Shown: positions 21,687-34,370 of the stretch, in pieces | Numbering within the stretch: position 1 is the first letter of the stretch | Layout of the letters: each line of letters opens with the position of its first letter | Assembly (NCBI RefSeq): GCF_963082655.1 | Contig: NC_081552.1 | Location: forward strand, 95,557,922 to 95,621,921 | Origin: Stomoxys calcitrans | Taxonomy: Eukaryota; Arthropoda; Insecta; Diptera; Muscidae | Length of the DNA: 64,000 nt | Reading direction: 5' to 3' | The notes under the pieces: generated by a model | Database searches by the model: none | What the model was told of the DNA's origin: nothing | Seen by the model: the letters and a program-made list of their open reading frames with translations, nothing else | Made by a program: the position numbers and the translations under genes

Positions 21687-23382
21687 TTTATACCCTCCAC
21701 CATAAGATGGGGGGTATACTAATTTCGTCATTCTGATTGTAACTACTCGAAATATTCGTCTGAGACCCCATAAAGTATATATATTCTTGATCGTCGTGAA
21801 ATTTTATGTCGATCTAGCCATGTCCGTCCGTCTGTCCGTCCGTCCGTCCGTCTGTCTGTCGAAAGCACGCTAACTTCCAAAGGAGTAAAGCTAGCCGCTT
21901 GAAATTTTGCACAAATACTTCTTATTAGTGTAGGTCGGTTGGTATTGCAAATGGGCCATATCGGTCCATGTTTTGATATAGCTGCCATATAAACCGATCT
22001 TGGGTCTTGACTTCTTGAGCCTCTAGAGTGCGCAATTCTTATCCGATTGGGATGAAATTTTGCACGACGTGTTTTGTTATGATATCCATAAATTGTGCCA
22101 AGTATGGTTCAAATCGGTTTATAACCTGATATAGCTGCCATATAAACCGATCTTGGGTCTTGACTTCTTGAGCGTCTAGAGTGCGCAATTCTTATCCGAT
22201 TGGAATGAAATTTTGCACGACGTGTTTTGTTATTATATTCAATAACTGTGTCAAGTATGGTTCAAATCGGTCCATAACCTTATATAGCTGCCATATAAAC
22301 CGATCTGGGGTCTTGACTTCTTGAGCATCTATAGTGCGCAATTCTTATCCGATTGGGATGAAATTTTGCACGACGTGTTTTGTTATGATATCCAACAACT
22401 GCGCCAAGTATGGTTCAAATCGGTTTATAACCTGATATAGCTGCCATATAAACCGATCTTGGGTCTTGACTTCTTGAGCCTCTAGAGTGCGCAATTCTTA
22501 TCCGATTGGGATGAAATTTTGCAAACGTGTTTTGTTGTGATATCCAACAACTGTGCCAAGTATGGTTCAAATCGGTCCATAACATGATATAGCTGCCATA
22601 TAAACCGATCTGGGGTCTTGACTTCTTCAGCCTCTAGAGTGCACAATTCTTATCCGATTGGAATGAAATCTTGCACGACGTGTTTTGTTATGATATCCAA
22701 CAACTGTGCCAAGTATGGTTCAAATCGGTCCATAACCTTATATAGCTGTCATATAAACCGATCTTGGGTCTTGACTTCTTGAGCCTCTAGAGGGCGCAAT
22801 TCTTATCCAATTTGAATGAATATTGGCACGTAGTATTTTGTTATGATATCCAACAATTGTGCCAAATATGGTTCAAATCGGTTTATAACCTGATATAGCT
22901 GTAACATAAACAGATCTGGGGACTTGACTTCTCGAGCTTCTAAAGGGCCCAATTCCTATCCGATTTGGTTGAAATTTTGCATGACGTATTTTATTCTTAC
23001 TTTCAACAACTGTGTCAAATAAGGTTCAAATCGGTTCATAACCTGATATAGCTGCCATATAAACCGATCTGGGATCTTGACTTTTTAGTCTCTAGAGGTC
23101 GCAATTATTATCCGATTTGCCTGAAATTTTGTACGACGGATTCCCTCATGACCATCAACATACGTGTTTTTTTATGGTCTGAATCGGTCTATAGCCCGAT
23201 ACAGCTCCCATATAAATCGACCTCTCTATTTTACTTCTTGAGCCCCCAAAGGGCGCAATTCTTATTCGAATTGGCTGACATTTTACTCAGGTCTCCAACA
23301 TATAATTTAATTGTGGTCCAAACCGGACCATATCTTAATATCGCTCTACTAGCAGAGCAAATCTTTTCTTATATCCTTTTTA
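21687..23382 (-). mobile_element. Family A element, tandem copy 2 (head-truncated)
   Basis: Tail hairpin, microsatellite at 21820-21860, then central units spaced exactly 153 bp (anchor gctgcca at 22134, 22287, 22440). It ends at the same internal head position as the preceding copy (tcttatatccttttta). It shares private variants with the next copy, including cttccaaagg in place of cttccgaagg and tattgcaaatgggcc. Confidence 0.88.
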
Positions 23383-25043
23383 TACCCTCCACCATAAGAT
23401 GGGGGGTATACTAATTTCGTCATTCTGATTGTAACTACTCGAAATATTCGTCTGAGACCCCATAAAGTATATATATTCTTGATCGTCGTGAAATTTTATG
23501 TCGATATAGCCATGTCCGTCCGTCTGTCCGTCCGTCTGTCCGTCCGTCTGTCCGTCCGTCTGTCTGTCGAAAGCACGCTAACTTCCAAAGGAGTAAAGCT
23601 AGCCGCTTGAAATTTTGCACAAATACTTCTTATTAGTGTAGGTCGGTTAGTATTGCAAATGGGCCATATCGGTCCATGTTTTGATATAGCTGCCATATAA
23701 ACCGATCTTGGGTCTTGACTTCTTGAGCCTCTAGAGTGCGCAATTCTTATCCGATTGGGATGAAATTTTGCACGACGTGTTTTGTTATGATATTCATAAA
23801 TTGTGCCAAGTATGGTTCAAATCGGTCCATAATCTGATATAGCTGCCATATAAACCGATTTGGGTTCTTGAATTCTTGAGCTTCTAGAGGGCGCAATTCT
23901 TATCCGATTGGAATGAAATTTTGCACGACGTGTTTTGTTATTATATTCAATAACTGTGTCAAGTATGGTTCAAATCGGTCCATAACCTTATATAGCTGCC
24001 ATATAAACCGATCTTGGGTCTTGACTTCTTGAGCCTCTAGAGTGCGCAATTCTTATCCGATTGGGATGAAATTTTGCAAACGTGTTTTGTTGTGATATCC
24101 AACAACTGTGCCAAGTATGGTTCAAATCGGTCCATAACATGATATAGCTGCCATATAAACCGATCTGGGGTTTTGACTTCTTGAGCCTCTAGAGTGCACA
24201 ATTCTTATCCGATTGGAATGAAATCTTGCACGACGTGTTTTGTTATGATATCCAACAACTGTGCCAAGTATGGTTCAAATCGGTCCATAACCTTATATAG
24301 CTGTCATATAAACCGATCTTGGGTCTTGACTTCTTGAGCCTCTAGAGGGCGCAATTCTTATCCAATTTGAATGAATATTGGCACGTAGTATTTTGTTATG
24401 ATATCCAACAATTGTGCCAAATATGGTTCAAATCGGTTTATAACCTGATATAGCTGTCACATAAACAGATCTGGGGACTTGACTTCTTAAGCTTTTAGAG
24501 GGCGCAATTCCTATCCGAATTGGCTGAAATTTCGCAAGACGCTTTTTATTGTTACTTTCAACCACTATGTCAAATAAAGTACAAGTCGGTTCACAACCTG
24601 ATTTAGCTGCCATATAAACCGATCTGGGATCTTGACTTCTTGAGCATCTAAAGGTCGCAATTATTATCCGATTTGCCTGAAATTCTGTACGACGTATTCT
24701 CTCATGACCATTAACATACGTGTTTATTATGCTCTGAATCGGTCTATAGCCCGATACAGCTCCCATATAAATCGATCTCTCTATTTTTTCTTCTTGAGCC
24801 CACAAAGAGCGCAATTCTTATTCGAATTGGCTGACATTTTACACAGGTCTCCAACATAAATATAATTTAATTGTGGTCCAAACCGGACCATATCTTAATA
24901 TCGCTCTAACACCAGAGCAAATCTTTTCTTATATCCTTTTTTGCCTAAGAGGAAATGCCGGGAAAAGAACTCGACAAATGCGATCCATGGTGGAGGGTAT
25001 ATAAGATTCGGCCCGGCCGAACTTAGCACGTTTTTACTTGTTT
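23383..25043 (-). mobile_element. Family A element, tandem copy 3 (complete head)
   Basis: A close relative of the preceding copy with one central unit fewer and an expanded microsatellite (ccgtccgtctgt repeated, 23514-23568). This is the only copy of the trio that keeps the head: gcctaagaggaaatgccggg, the GC palindrome, and the cgtttttacttgtt end at 25043. Confidence 0.88.
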
Positions 25044-25305
25044 TCATTACTCTTCAACTCCTTCTGACTGCTATTGCGGGACACACACACAGATGGTGTT
25101 CTATAGTCTATTCTTCCTCGATGTCCTCACAGCTTCTGCGAAAGTCGTTGCAGGCAACCTTCAGTCTGTCGGCATGTTTCTCGATTAGACAGTGACCCGT
25201 CATGACGGACACAATGTCTGAGACGTCTGTTCTAGCCAATGACAGCAAAGCAGTAGACCTCAAGTTTAGATTAGGCCACATAGTTTTGGAATGCTCACAG
25301 CCCCT

Positions 25306-27422
25306 CTATCTACCATTAGTTGCCCTTCGGGCTTGGTCCTGAATACTACGCTTACATGTCGCTAGAGCCATACCCACAGATTCCTCTATCCCTGGAATGT
25401 ATGGAGTAGTTCCTAGTCTCGCAAGCTCATCCGCTTTACAATTCCCTGGGATATCTCTGTAGCCCGGCGCCCAGAACAGGTGAATTTTGAACTGTTCAGC
25501 CATCTCGTTGAGAGATCTACGACAGTTAAGGGCGGTTTTTGTGTTCAGAAATACATTCTACAGAGATTTACTGGCTGTCAGAGAAGATTTTTATACCAAT
25601 CGTCATTATGACATTATATCTCAGCCATTCCACCACTTCCTTAATTGCAAGGATCTCCGCTTGATACACACTGCAGTTGTCGGATAACCTTTTGGATATG
25701 ACCAGTTCTAGATCTTAAGAGCACACCCCTAAGCCCACCTGGTCGTTTAGTTTGGAACCATCCCTATAGAAGTCTACATAACTTCTGTTACCAGGGATAT
25801 CGTAGTTCCAATCGGTTCTATCAGGAATAGTGCTACAGTACTTTTTATCAAAAAGCGGCTCATGTAGGGTGTAACACACCGCCTGCAACATCGGGCATTG
25901 TATCAAGTATAACACTGTGTCCGTAGCCGCCACATGACCAACGAGAAAGCTCCCTTAATCTCACGGCAGTGGTCGCTGCAATGCCTAGAGGCATAAGATG
26001 TAGCATTAAATGCAGTGCATCAGATGGTGTCGTCCGCAGTGCGGTTGTAATGCACAAACAAGCCATTCTTTGGGTCCGGTTAAGTATTGAGCAATAGGTG
26101 GACTTTTGAAGCGCCGTCCACCAGACCACAGCACCATATAGCATTATAGGTCTGACAACTGCGATAACCCAATGCATGACATGAGGTCTAACCCCCATCT
26201 TTTGCCAATGCCTCTCTTGCAAGTGTATATGGCATGCTCTTTCCAAAATGTTTGATTTGATGTTCAATTTCCTGTCCCGCAAAACACATTCTCTCCACCC
26301 AAGGAGAAAGGTTCCACTGCAGGCAACTTGTATCTCCTGCTGAAAATAATTACTTCTGTCTTGCACGTATTTATACCCAGAAATCTTTCGGTAGCCGACT
26401 TTGCTGTTGCACGTAGAGCTTCCTGAAGTATATCTCTTAGAGTGCTGGGAAACTTTCCCACGTCATCAGTATACGCGACCGCTTTTACGCCTTTTTCTTC
26501 CAGAGACAATAATATATTGTTAACGGCTATATTCCAAAGTAGAGGAGGCAGTACATCTCCTTGAGGTGTTCCTCTGCTGACCCATCTTTTTAGATCCACA
26601 GATTCTAAGCCTGCCGTAATGCATCTTTTAGTAAGTATGTAAGTTATTAATAAACTTTCTGACGGTAGAGTTGATTGACGTCAGTTTTACATTATTGAAA
26701 GCACCTTCAATGTCAAGAAGTGCTAGCATTGTATATTCCTTGACAGTGAGTGAACCCTCTATGTAGCCGACTAGGTCGTGAAGGGCTGTTTCAGTGGATT
26801 TGCTTTTACTATATGCATGCTGCTGCTGCCACAGGCGATCTCCAGGGATCTTTGCCCTAAGATATATTTCTATCAACCACACAAGAGTCTTCGGCATAAA
26901 GGATGACAGACTAATAGGACGAAAATCTTTCGCCTTCGTGTGATAGAGTTTTCCTGCTTTCGGAATGAAAATGACCTTCGTGTCCCTCCATCTCACAGGT
27001 ATATGTGACATTCTGGTTCAAGCAGAGTATATCTTTCTAAGACAGGAACCAGTCTATCAGACACAGCTTGAAATTCAACCGGTGCAACAGGGGCCTGGCG
27101 ACTTAAAGGAGTCGAAACTTCTTATCGCCCAAAGGATTTTCGGGTCAGACACAATTTTCCTAATAGCCTCCGACGAATACATACCAATGACAACCTCTTC
27201 TGGCGCCTTGTTGTCCGTTTGAGAATTGCCCGGGAAATGTGTATCAACGAGTAGTTCTAGTGTTTCCTCGCTAGACATTGTCCATACATTCTCTGACTTC
27301 TGAATATACCCCACCGTAATAGGTCTCGAGGGCAGAATCTTCCTTAGCCTAGAGGCCTCAGATGTATCCTCCACGGAGCTGCAGAATTCAACCCAGGATT
27401 TGTTCTGAGCCTTTTTCAGCAC
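25306..27422 (-). pseudogene. LINE ORF2: reverse transcriptase and RNase H, broken
   Basis: The linker KKAQNKSWVEFCSSVED opens the segment. RT follows with KVIFIPKAGK, KDFRPISLSSF, LLDIEGAFNNV and RGTPQGDVLPPLLWN, and catalytic YTDD at 26462-26473 (Thr where Ala is usual). RNase H follows with LFWAPGYRDIPGNCKADELA, in which the usual GH is GY. Several stops and frame changes separate the blocks. The enzyme would copy the element's RNA at the target site and degrade the template. This copy cannot do so intact. Confidence 0.8.
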
Positions 27423-27540
27423 AAGATTCGTTAGAACTTGTCATGATGAGCTTCCTTACGCATCCAGGGGCTGGTGAGAAAGCTGTGGAACGACTCTTCC
27501 TCATCTTCACTAACTGCTGCTGTCGAAGTACTTCAGACTT

Positions 27541-28294
27541 TTATAGGTCTGCGAGACAGCCGGAGTTTAGTACGAATACTGCATGTCTCCGATCACCATC
27601 AGCCTCATCCAATCTACCAATCCTCCAGTCGGTGGTTGAAAGATTGGGATTACATTCGCTTAGTCTTCCAAATATTGATTCAGGATCCGAGGGAATCCTT
27701 GGTATCCAAGCATGCGCCATTGGTCGAGAAGGAATATCTTCCTTCTTGACTAAATCTAGTGCTGCACCTGGCCAGATCTCACCAATTCTTTTAAGCGCAC
27801 AAGCCATACATTCCAATTGAGCGTTGATCGCCGAAGACAATTAGTGTGTGTGGGCCTTGATACCAGCCCGAATCGTCACAAACTGGAGAAGACCCAGGAA
27901 ATTCCGCAAGGACATCGGAGTATACTGATGACAGTCCATTGACTTTCTCACTCCAATTATTCCAAGGTATGCAGCCCTGTTCTTCTCCGTTGTCGACAAC
28001 TGCCATCGCCAAACTCTCCCTTGCGACATTGGCAAAGTTTCTTGGACCCATCTTACTGTTGTTCGTCCTAGTTCCTTTAGGCACGGGATGCCCTCCAGAT
28101 GACCGCAGCCTTTTGGCTGACTGTGATGCAATTTCCGGTTCTAGACGTGTAGTCTTTGGGGTAGCTTGTGCAACGAATTCCCGAGCCCAATTTAAGGAGT
28201 CTCTCGCCCTATTAGTAAGAGTCGCATCAAGCCTCTCAATAAACCCGAGACCGATGCGTGTTGGTTTGAAGGGGAATGCCGATGGCCTAGGCAA
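27541..28294 (-). pseudogene. LINE ORF1-like (gag-like) protein
   Basis: Two overlapping frames (27791-28294 and 27541-27840) give a protein with NSKMGPRNFANVARESLAMA, PHTLIVFGDQ and, after a frame change, RPMAHAWIPRIPSDPES. This resembles the ORF1 type of RNase H-bearing insect LINEs, an RNA-binding packaging protein. The frame change near 27800-27840 breaks it. Confidence 0.6.
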
Positions 28295-28436
28295 ATTATA
28301 TGCATGCGAAGAATGAATAGGTTCGGCCTTGTCCTTGAGACTCGAACCAGGTGACTTCGTCTAAAGCCCTTGCTGACCGGTCGTCTGTCGGCTAGTGGAA
28401 CATGGAGCAGCCGCTCCACCAGTCGAGGTTTTTCAA

Positions 28437-28604
28437 AGATAAGATGAAATATAAAAGTTATTAAAATATTTACAACATTTTTGAGCTGTTTTTAATAAAT
28501 AAAATATTTGCAGTTTTAGCAACTAACTACTGCTGTCCCATTTAGCGCTTTTAAAAATTTCTCTGAGTGTACCGTTGACTCGCTGTATTTGTTGTACATT
28601 CACA
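28437..28604. other. Unassigned AT-rich spacer
   Basis: Nothing supportable. Confidence 0.4.
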
Positions 28605-28830
28605 TATTGGTGCAAGACCCTAATAAATTTTTGATCGCCATAACATTTTAAGGTTGAAATTACACAGAATTTTTGTTGAGTAAAGCTAGCAGCCCTAAAT
28701 TTCGCATTTTTATTGATGTGGACCAGTTGGGATTGCAAATGACCCAAATCTGGGCCTATCCTCCTATTTGACACCGATAAGACGATCATTAGAACCGGCT
28801 TGTGCGATCGACTTTGACCACTTTTGCTCT
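28605..28830 (-). mobile_element. Very degenerate family A-like tail and unit
   Basis: The order gcaagaccctaataaatttt, tgatcgccataacattttaa, gagtaaagctagcagcccta, gattgcaaatgacccaaatc follows the family A tail and last unit at low identity. The hairpin end and microsatellite are gone. Confidence 0.5.
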
Positions 28831-29154
28831 TGATGATTTGCAATTGTTAGACCCAGACTTCTGAATTCTGAAAACGAAAAATTGCGTATGGAGAAAATAA
28901 CTCTATGCTATTGTTGTGGCGTCGAAAGTAATAATGTTTACGTAGAAAAAATTTTTCTATTACAAAAAATGATTAAATTAAATTAAAAAGCTTTGTATCT
29001 ATTAAAAACGACAACAAGTACATTAATTCTTAGTTTTCGTGAAACCAATATGAAGACGTTTTATGTGGCAAAAAAGATCCCACTGACTTAATTTTTTAAA
29101 TACATTTATGCGAATTATTGTATTGTTATACAATTTATTTTTTTTTTTGTTTGG
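28831..29154. other. Unassigned; expected place of a BEL/Pao 5' LTR, none seen
   Basis: The stretch left of the gag fragment is AT-rich. It contains nothing matching the tgttgagtcatattc start of the presumed 3' LTR at 39025. The 5' LTR and gag N terminus appear to be missing. Confidence 0.4.
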
Positions 29155-29599
29155 GTGGTAGCATCCCCCATCGAATCTGCAAATGCCAATTTGAGAGCCC
29201 TACTATCAATTGCCTCAAAAGATCATATTTCGAATGGGATTTTGCTACATATGATGGTGTTCAAACTTGATGGAGACATTCAGGCAAAATGGGAAGAAGA
29301 AATTTTCACCAATTGGGATAATGGCGAAATATGCGAAGAACTTGAACTTCCAGATTTAAAAGACATTGCATCGTTCCTCGAGAGAAAATGTAAGAGCTTG
29401 GATTTCAATGGAAGCAACATAAACAAACAACAACCACCGTATGCACGAAATCACAATCGTTATCAATCATTTCCATATTTTTTTTTTATCGCCCCTAATT
29501 CGTCGAATCCTTGTTGTTTTTGTGAGACATCCCCCATCGCAACCCATTTCACTACCATAAGTTTATTGACATAAATGAACTAGAAGGTTTCGAACGGTA
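29155..29599 (+). pseudogene. BEL/Pao gag, C-terminal fragment
   Basis: The open frame includes AKWEEEIFTNWDNGE and DIASFLERKCKSLDF, typical of BEL/Pao gag. In a shifted frame it continues with a first Cys/His segment (HKFIDINELEGFER) up to the insertion of a family A element at 29600. Gag forms the particle that packages element RNA. The N-terminal half is missing and at least one frameshift is present. Confidence 0.75.
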
Positions 29600-30549
29600 A
29601 ACAAGTAAGAGCGTGCTAACTTCGGCTGGGCCGAATCTTATATACCCTCCACGATTGATCGCATTTGTCGCGTTCTATGCGCGGTATCTCTTTTTAGACA
29701 AACAGAACGTTGTTAAGAACTGTTATGCTATTGGAGCTATATCAAGTTGTAGTCCGATTCGGACCATAAATGAATGCTGAACATTGTGGAAGACATTGTG
29801 TAATATTTCAGTTCATTCGGATAAGAATTGCGCCTTGTAGGGGCTTAAGAAGCAAAATCGGGAGATAGGTTTATATGGGAGCTGTATCAAGCTATTGATC
29901 GATTCAAACCATATTAGACACTGTTGAAGGTCATGAGAAAAGCCGTTGTAAAAAATTTTGGCCAAATCGGATGAGAATTGCGCCCTCTAGCGGTTCAAGA
30001 AGTCAAGATCCCAGATCGGTTTATATGGTAGCTATATCAGGTTATGAATTGATTTGCGCCATATTTAGCACAGTTATTGGAAGTCATAACAAAACACCTC
30101 ATGCAAAATTTCAGGCAAATCGGATGAGAATTGCGCGCTCTACTGGCTTAAGAAGTCAAGATCCAAGATCGGTTTATATGAAAGCTATACCAGATTATGA
30201 ATCGATTTGAATCATACTTAGCGTAGTTGTTGGAAGTGCTACCAAAACATTACGTGCAAAATTTCAATAAAATCGGACGAGAATTGCGCCAAGACCCAAG
30301 ATCGGTTTATATGGCAGCTATATCAAACCATGGACCGATTTGGCCCATTTACAATACCCACTGACCTACACTAATAAAAAGTATTTGTGTAAAATTTTTA
30401 ACGGCTAGCTTTACTCCTTCGGAAGTTAGCATGCTTTCGACAGACAGACGGACGGACGGACATGGCTAGATCGATTTAAAATGACATGACGAACAAACAG
30501 AATGACGAAATTAGTATGCCCCCATCCTATGGTGGAGGGTATAAAAAAA
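29600..30549 (+). mobile_element. Family A DINE-1-like element inside BEL/Pao gag
   Basis: Head aacaagtaagagcgtgctaa with palindrome variant TTCGGCTGGGCCGAA, four central units, a short microsatellite (gacggacggacggacatgg), a tail lacking the atatatatactttatgggg block, and the end GGTGGAGGGTATAAAA. Gag sequence stops at FER (29597) and the zinc knuckle starts right after the element, so both ends are defined. The left flank is aacggta and the right flank is A-rich. Confidence 0.88.
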
Positions 30550-31060
30550 CTAAAGCCGTGTCTTAATTGTCTGGGAGCTACCCACATCTCCGACAACTGC
30601 CCGTCTGCAAACGGATGTCAACATTGTAACTCTTCACACCACATGTTATGCACAAATCAAATAATCCACCACCTGTTGCCAAACCACCAGCACCATCGCC
30701 ACAACCGCATCTGTCATCGCTTGCTCACCCTCATCTATCAAATGCTGCAAACAATTCGGAATCCACACAGCCTATTTCTTTATACGCCATAGAAGAATAT
30801 AGCACCGTTATACTCGGAACACCACAGGTTGAGTTGAAGTCATCAAAAAGTAGTTCAATAGGAGCACGCGCCCTATTAGATTCAGGGTCACAATTACATT
30901 TTGCCACAGATCATGTTGCAAAATACTTACGAGTACCTCGCAAAAATATGGTAACAGAAGGCGAGGAAGTAACCAGCGTTTTTGGCAACTTTCTGGCAAC
31001 AAGTCGCTCAACTCAAATTTTTCTGCAACCGTCAACGCCACTATTATTCCATTGACAACG
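30550..31060 (+). pseudogene. BEL/Pao zinc knuckle and aspartic protease
   Basis: A Cys-rich knuckle (KPCLNCLGATHISDNCPS) spans about 30553-30625. A frame change near 30650 leads to a proline-rich linker, then the retropepsin motif ALLDSGSQLHF with DSG at 30879-30887. It continues to TSVFGNFLATSR and then loses the frame; the protease C terminus is shortened relative to the usual domain. The protease would process the polyprotein. Confidence 0.8.
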
Positions 31061-31700
31061 TCGTACCAACCACAGACCACACTGGGCATTAAAAGGACAA
31101 ACAAAATCTGACAGTAAACTAACACTACAAAATACTAAGCAAGGCTGGATTGCGGCTGGTCCATTGTACAAAAAACAATAACACCAAAAAGTTGCAATCA
31201 ATGAATCAGTTGTGCATTCTTCTTTGCTCTCTTATTCTTCGAACCGAAACTCACTACGTTCAGATGACAACATATCAACACAAGTTCCACTATCACAAGG
31301 ATCTTGGAAAAATAAAGTTTAGCCTATTAATTTTTCATTTGTGTGTTTTAATGTTTCTTCACAGCCATCGTACAACTGCTTGCAAGTGAAAGAGGAATCG
31401 TTGTTAGATACGAGTTTGGAACGATGTTGGGAAATCGAAGAGTGCCCCCAATCATCTCAACATAGACTAACAGCCGAAGAGGAGGAATACGAACGACTAT
31501 TTGAAGAAACAACATCCAGGTGCCCAGTAAGCAAAAAATTCATTGTGCGATTACCATTTAAGGGAAGCAAACCAGCATATCGCAGCAACGTTTCTTTGCC
31601 GTTGAAAAGAACTTGCAGCGCAACACTCACTTGAAAAGCGAAAACGCAATTTTTTTTTCGTGAGTATATAAACAAATCGATTCGGATCATTATCTTGTTA
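31061..31700 (+). pseudogene. BEL/Pao reverse transcriptase, N-terminal part
   Basis: Segments NTKQGWIAAGPLY (31130-31170), LDTSLERCWEIEECPQSS (from about 31405) and CPVSKKFIVRLPFKGSKP (31520-31575) are in the order expected before the RT fingers of BEL/Pao elements. Stops and frame changes lie between them. The sequence ends near 31700 where the RTE LINE begins. Confidence 0.75.
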
Positions 31701-32924
31701 CAGGGCGGAATCTGAACATCGGAAAGCTGCAAACACAATAGGTGGCAACGACATACAGAGCGACCCTGCCACGCGCCAGATGAAGGTGAGGTATCAGCAG
31801 AAAAGATGAGAGGAGAAACGTCTCTTCCGCAAGAAGGAGAAGGAAATGGAATGGCGAGAGTATGAGCGAATCTTGATGTTTAGGAGCCCGAATAAAGTCC
31901 GAAAATTCTACCAAAGAAACAGACTTCAAACCGATGGGTTATGTAAGGCACTTCCTCCTGCAGAGACTAAGAAGGAAATTTTTAACTCGGCTGACGAACA
32001 ATAAAGCAGCAGGAGCCGATGGGTTGCCGGCTGAACTGTTCAAGACCGGGTTGCCGCCTGAACTGTTTAAGACCGGAGGCTGATAAGGCGTATGGATCAG
32101 CTCGTCTGCGCAATTTGGCGAGAACAACGCATACCCCATGATTGGAACCGCAGCACACTATGTCCCGTACACAAGAAAGCGTAAAAGATGATATGTGCCA
32201 AATACAGAGGAATTAATGTCCTGCCCATGGCATACGAGATACTATCGGGCGTACTTTGTGAAAGATTAAAGTCTAAAGTCAACGAAATAATTTGGTCATA
32301 GCAGTGTGGCTTTAGACCTGGTAAATCTACCATTAACTAGATATTAACACTGCGCCAAATCCCGGAAAAGAGCCGAGAAGGACAAATAAACACCTACCAT
32401 ATTTTTGTTGATTACAAAGCCGCCTTCGACAATCTTATACGTTCAAAGGTATTAGGGATCCCTGCAAAACTGATACTACTTTGTAGAATGATGCTTGCTG
32501 ATGCAAGTACCTCAGTTAAAATAGGAAATAACCTCTACGAACCGTTCAATACCAAAAAAGGTTTCAGACAGGGAGACAGCCTATCATGTGATCTCTTTAA
32601 TATCCTGCTTTAGAAGATTATACGAGATACAGGTCTCAATAGGAATGATACACTAATCACAAGAGAACATATGCTACTTGCCTATGCCAACGACATCGAT
32701 ATTATAGGTCGGACGCCAGAAGGAGCAGTCGCAGTCTTTAAAAGTATCGAAAGAGAATCTACGAAAGTGGGTTGGACAGTAAATGGAGATAAGACAAAGT
32801 AGAAGATATCAACTCCAACAAAGCCCTGTTAGCCAGATATTAGCTTACAAATGTTTCTACGTTCGGCTAGATGAATAAATTTTCTGTAATGATCAGTTAA
32901 AGTGAAGCAAAGCAAAGGCATACA
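31700..32924 (+). pseudogene. RTE-type LINE inserted in BEL/Pao RT
   Basis: It starts in the basic linker between endonuclease and RT (EEKRLFRKKEKEMEWREYER) and continues with AAGADGLPAELFK (32010-32050), CGFRPGKST, HIFVDYKAAFD, KKGFRQGDSLSCDLFN and the catalytic block YANDIDI (32683-32703). A GAC-to-AAC change has turned the first Asp of the YADD box into Asn. After TVNGDKTK it is internally deleted and jumps to the 3' tail (cagttaaagtgaagcaaag, to about 32920). The 5' truncation is typical of LINE insertion. Several stops are present. Confidence 0.8.
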
Positions 32925-33701
32925 TCTGCAACACATGGAAGGAACCTTCCCCACCGGCGATGTTGTTGTCAATTACATCCCACGTCCTTGTTTGACCAAA
33001 CCGGAAAGATCCACAACAAGATTACGAGTTGGTTTGATGCGTCTTGTCGAACTGCTAATATAATATCACTCAGTGACATTTTAAGGGTAGGGCCCACTTT
33101 GTAAGAGGACGTATTTGCCATTTTAACTAGATTCCGCTTTCACAAATTAACGTTGGTTGCTGATATCACCAAAATGTATCGGCAGGTGCTGGCAGACGAG
33201 AGGGATTGTCCACGGCAATGAATTCTTCAGAGAAATTCTCCTAATGACCCCCTAGCGTCATAAAATTGAAACTTTGACACACTGTACAAGCTGTGCGCAT
33301 TATTTGGCAGTCAAATCTCTTCAAAAACTGGCCAAACAGAATCACCTTCCGAGATTTTACGTGGACAATCTTATGGCAGGTGGGAAAAAGATCAACAATC
33401 GGCCTTGTTGTAATAGGGTGGCTTTTTTCTTCGAAAATTTGCCTCAATGAGACGACACTCAATTTGTTAAAACACTAGATCTTAGATGGTCACCAAATGA
33501 GTACGTTTTCAGTTTCTCGTACTATGACACAGATGGCTTTGGAAAGCGATATACAATACGAATTATTTTGTTGGACATAGCAAAATTATTTGACCCATTT
33601 GGGCTTGTGAATCCCATAGTAATGAGATGCAAAATGCTGCCGCAGGATATTTGGTATCTTAAAATTCATTCACATCGAAACAGTTCCATAAGACGTATTG
33701 T
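32925..33701 (+). pseudogene. BEL/Pao reverse transcriptase palm and connection
   Basis: Readable in three frames: STTRLRV (33010), DILRVGPT and DVFAILTRFRFHKL (33075-33150), DITKMYRQVL (motif A region, 33157-33190), FYVDNLMAGGKK (33352-33392; YVDN where the second Asp is replaced), and LDIAKLFDPFGLVNPIV (33575-33625). These are BEL/Pao RT and connection signatures. It is cut at the LOA-like insertion at 33702; the sequence resumes at 36957. Confidence 0.75.
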
Positions 33702-34370
33702 TTAAATTTAGTAACCGTCGAGTGGAGCGGACGTGTTTTCATTTCGCTCCTCTCCAAAGACACAACAGCTGCGGTTGTGGCATCAGACCGTAGCATGTTG
33801 TCCGCCCTTCCTATAAGTGTGGGTGCCTTGGCACCTGTAGTCGAGAGTAATGCAACAAGCGCACAACTAGTCATCAGACTAACGAATGAGGAGGAGACGG
33901 ATAAACCAGAGGAAGCGCAGCCCGTCCCCAGTCTTTATGTAAAGGTGGTGTTTCCGATTCGGATTCAGACAGCGACAGCGTCAATGAAACAGTCATGGCT
34001 GCCGAATCCGAAGGTGACGACAGTGGGATGACGGCAGTAGTTAGCGAGAGCTATATTCTAGCAAGAGGACCAATAAAGTGATCTGGGGCTTCCGAAGGAT
34101 ACAAATGAATATGCACCGGCAGCGCAATAGGATGAAAGTGCAGGATACTGGAAGGAATAGAACTAGAAAGAGAATTAGATCTGCCGAAGAGCATAACATT
34201 GCTAAAACCCTGAAGAAGAATAAGAGCTCCCAGCTTTCAAGTACTCTGGAAAGCCATCCCTCCCGCAATGAAGCCCCCAGACAGGGTCCTACGGAAAGGA
34301 CAAAGTCGGAACAGGAACGAAGTAAGCGCCAACGGCCTCTGAGTCTTCATGGACTGTAACTTTCAAAAGG

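Larger units (their letters stand above)
25044..28436 (-). mobile_element. RNase H-bearing LINE (LOA/I-like), minus strand
   Basis: Order on the minus strand: ORF1-like protein (28294-27540), RT linker (27422-27075), RT (27011-26264), downstream region (26366-25715), RNase H (25503-25306) and a C-terminal segment ending near 25060. The endonuclease domain expected between ORF1 and the RT linker is absent; ORF1 runs almost directly into the KKAQNKSWVEFC linker at about 27430. The 3' end abuts the family A head at 25043. Clade assignment is from motif memory. Confidence 0.75.

Noticed and set aside
20205..25043. CRISPR-like array
   Set aside because: Units are 153 bp, directly adjacent and diverged, with no short conserved repeat separated by unique spacers; the genome is eukaryotic.
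28831..29154. 5' LTR of the BEL/Pao element
   Set aside because: No sequence here resembles the tgttgagtcat start at 39025, so no LTR pair can be claimed.
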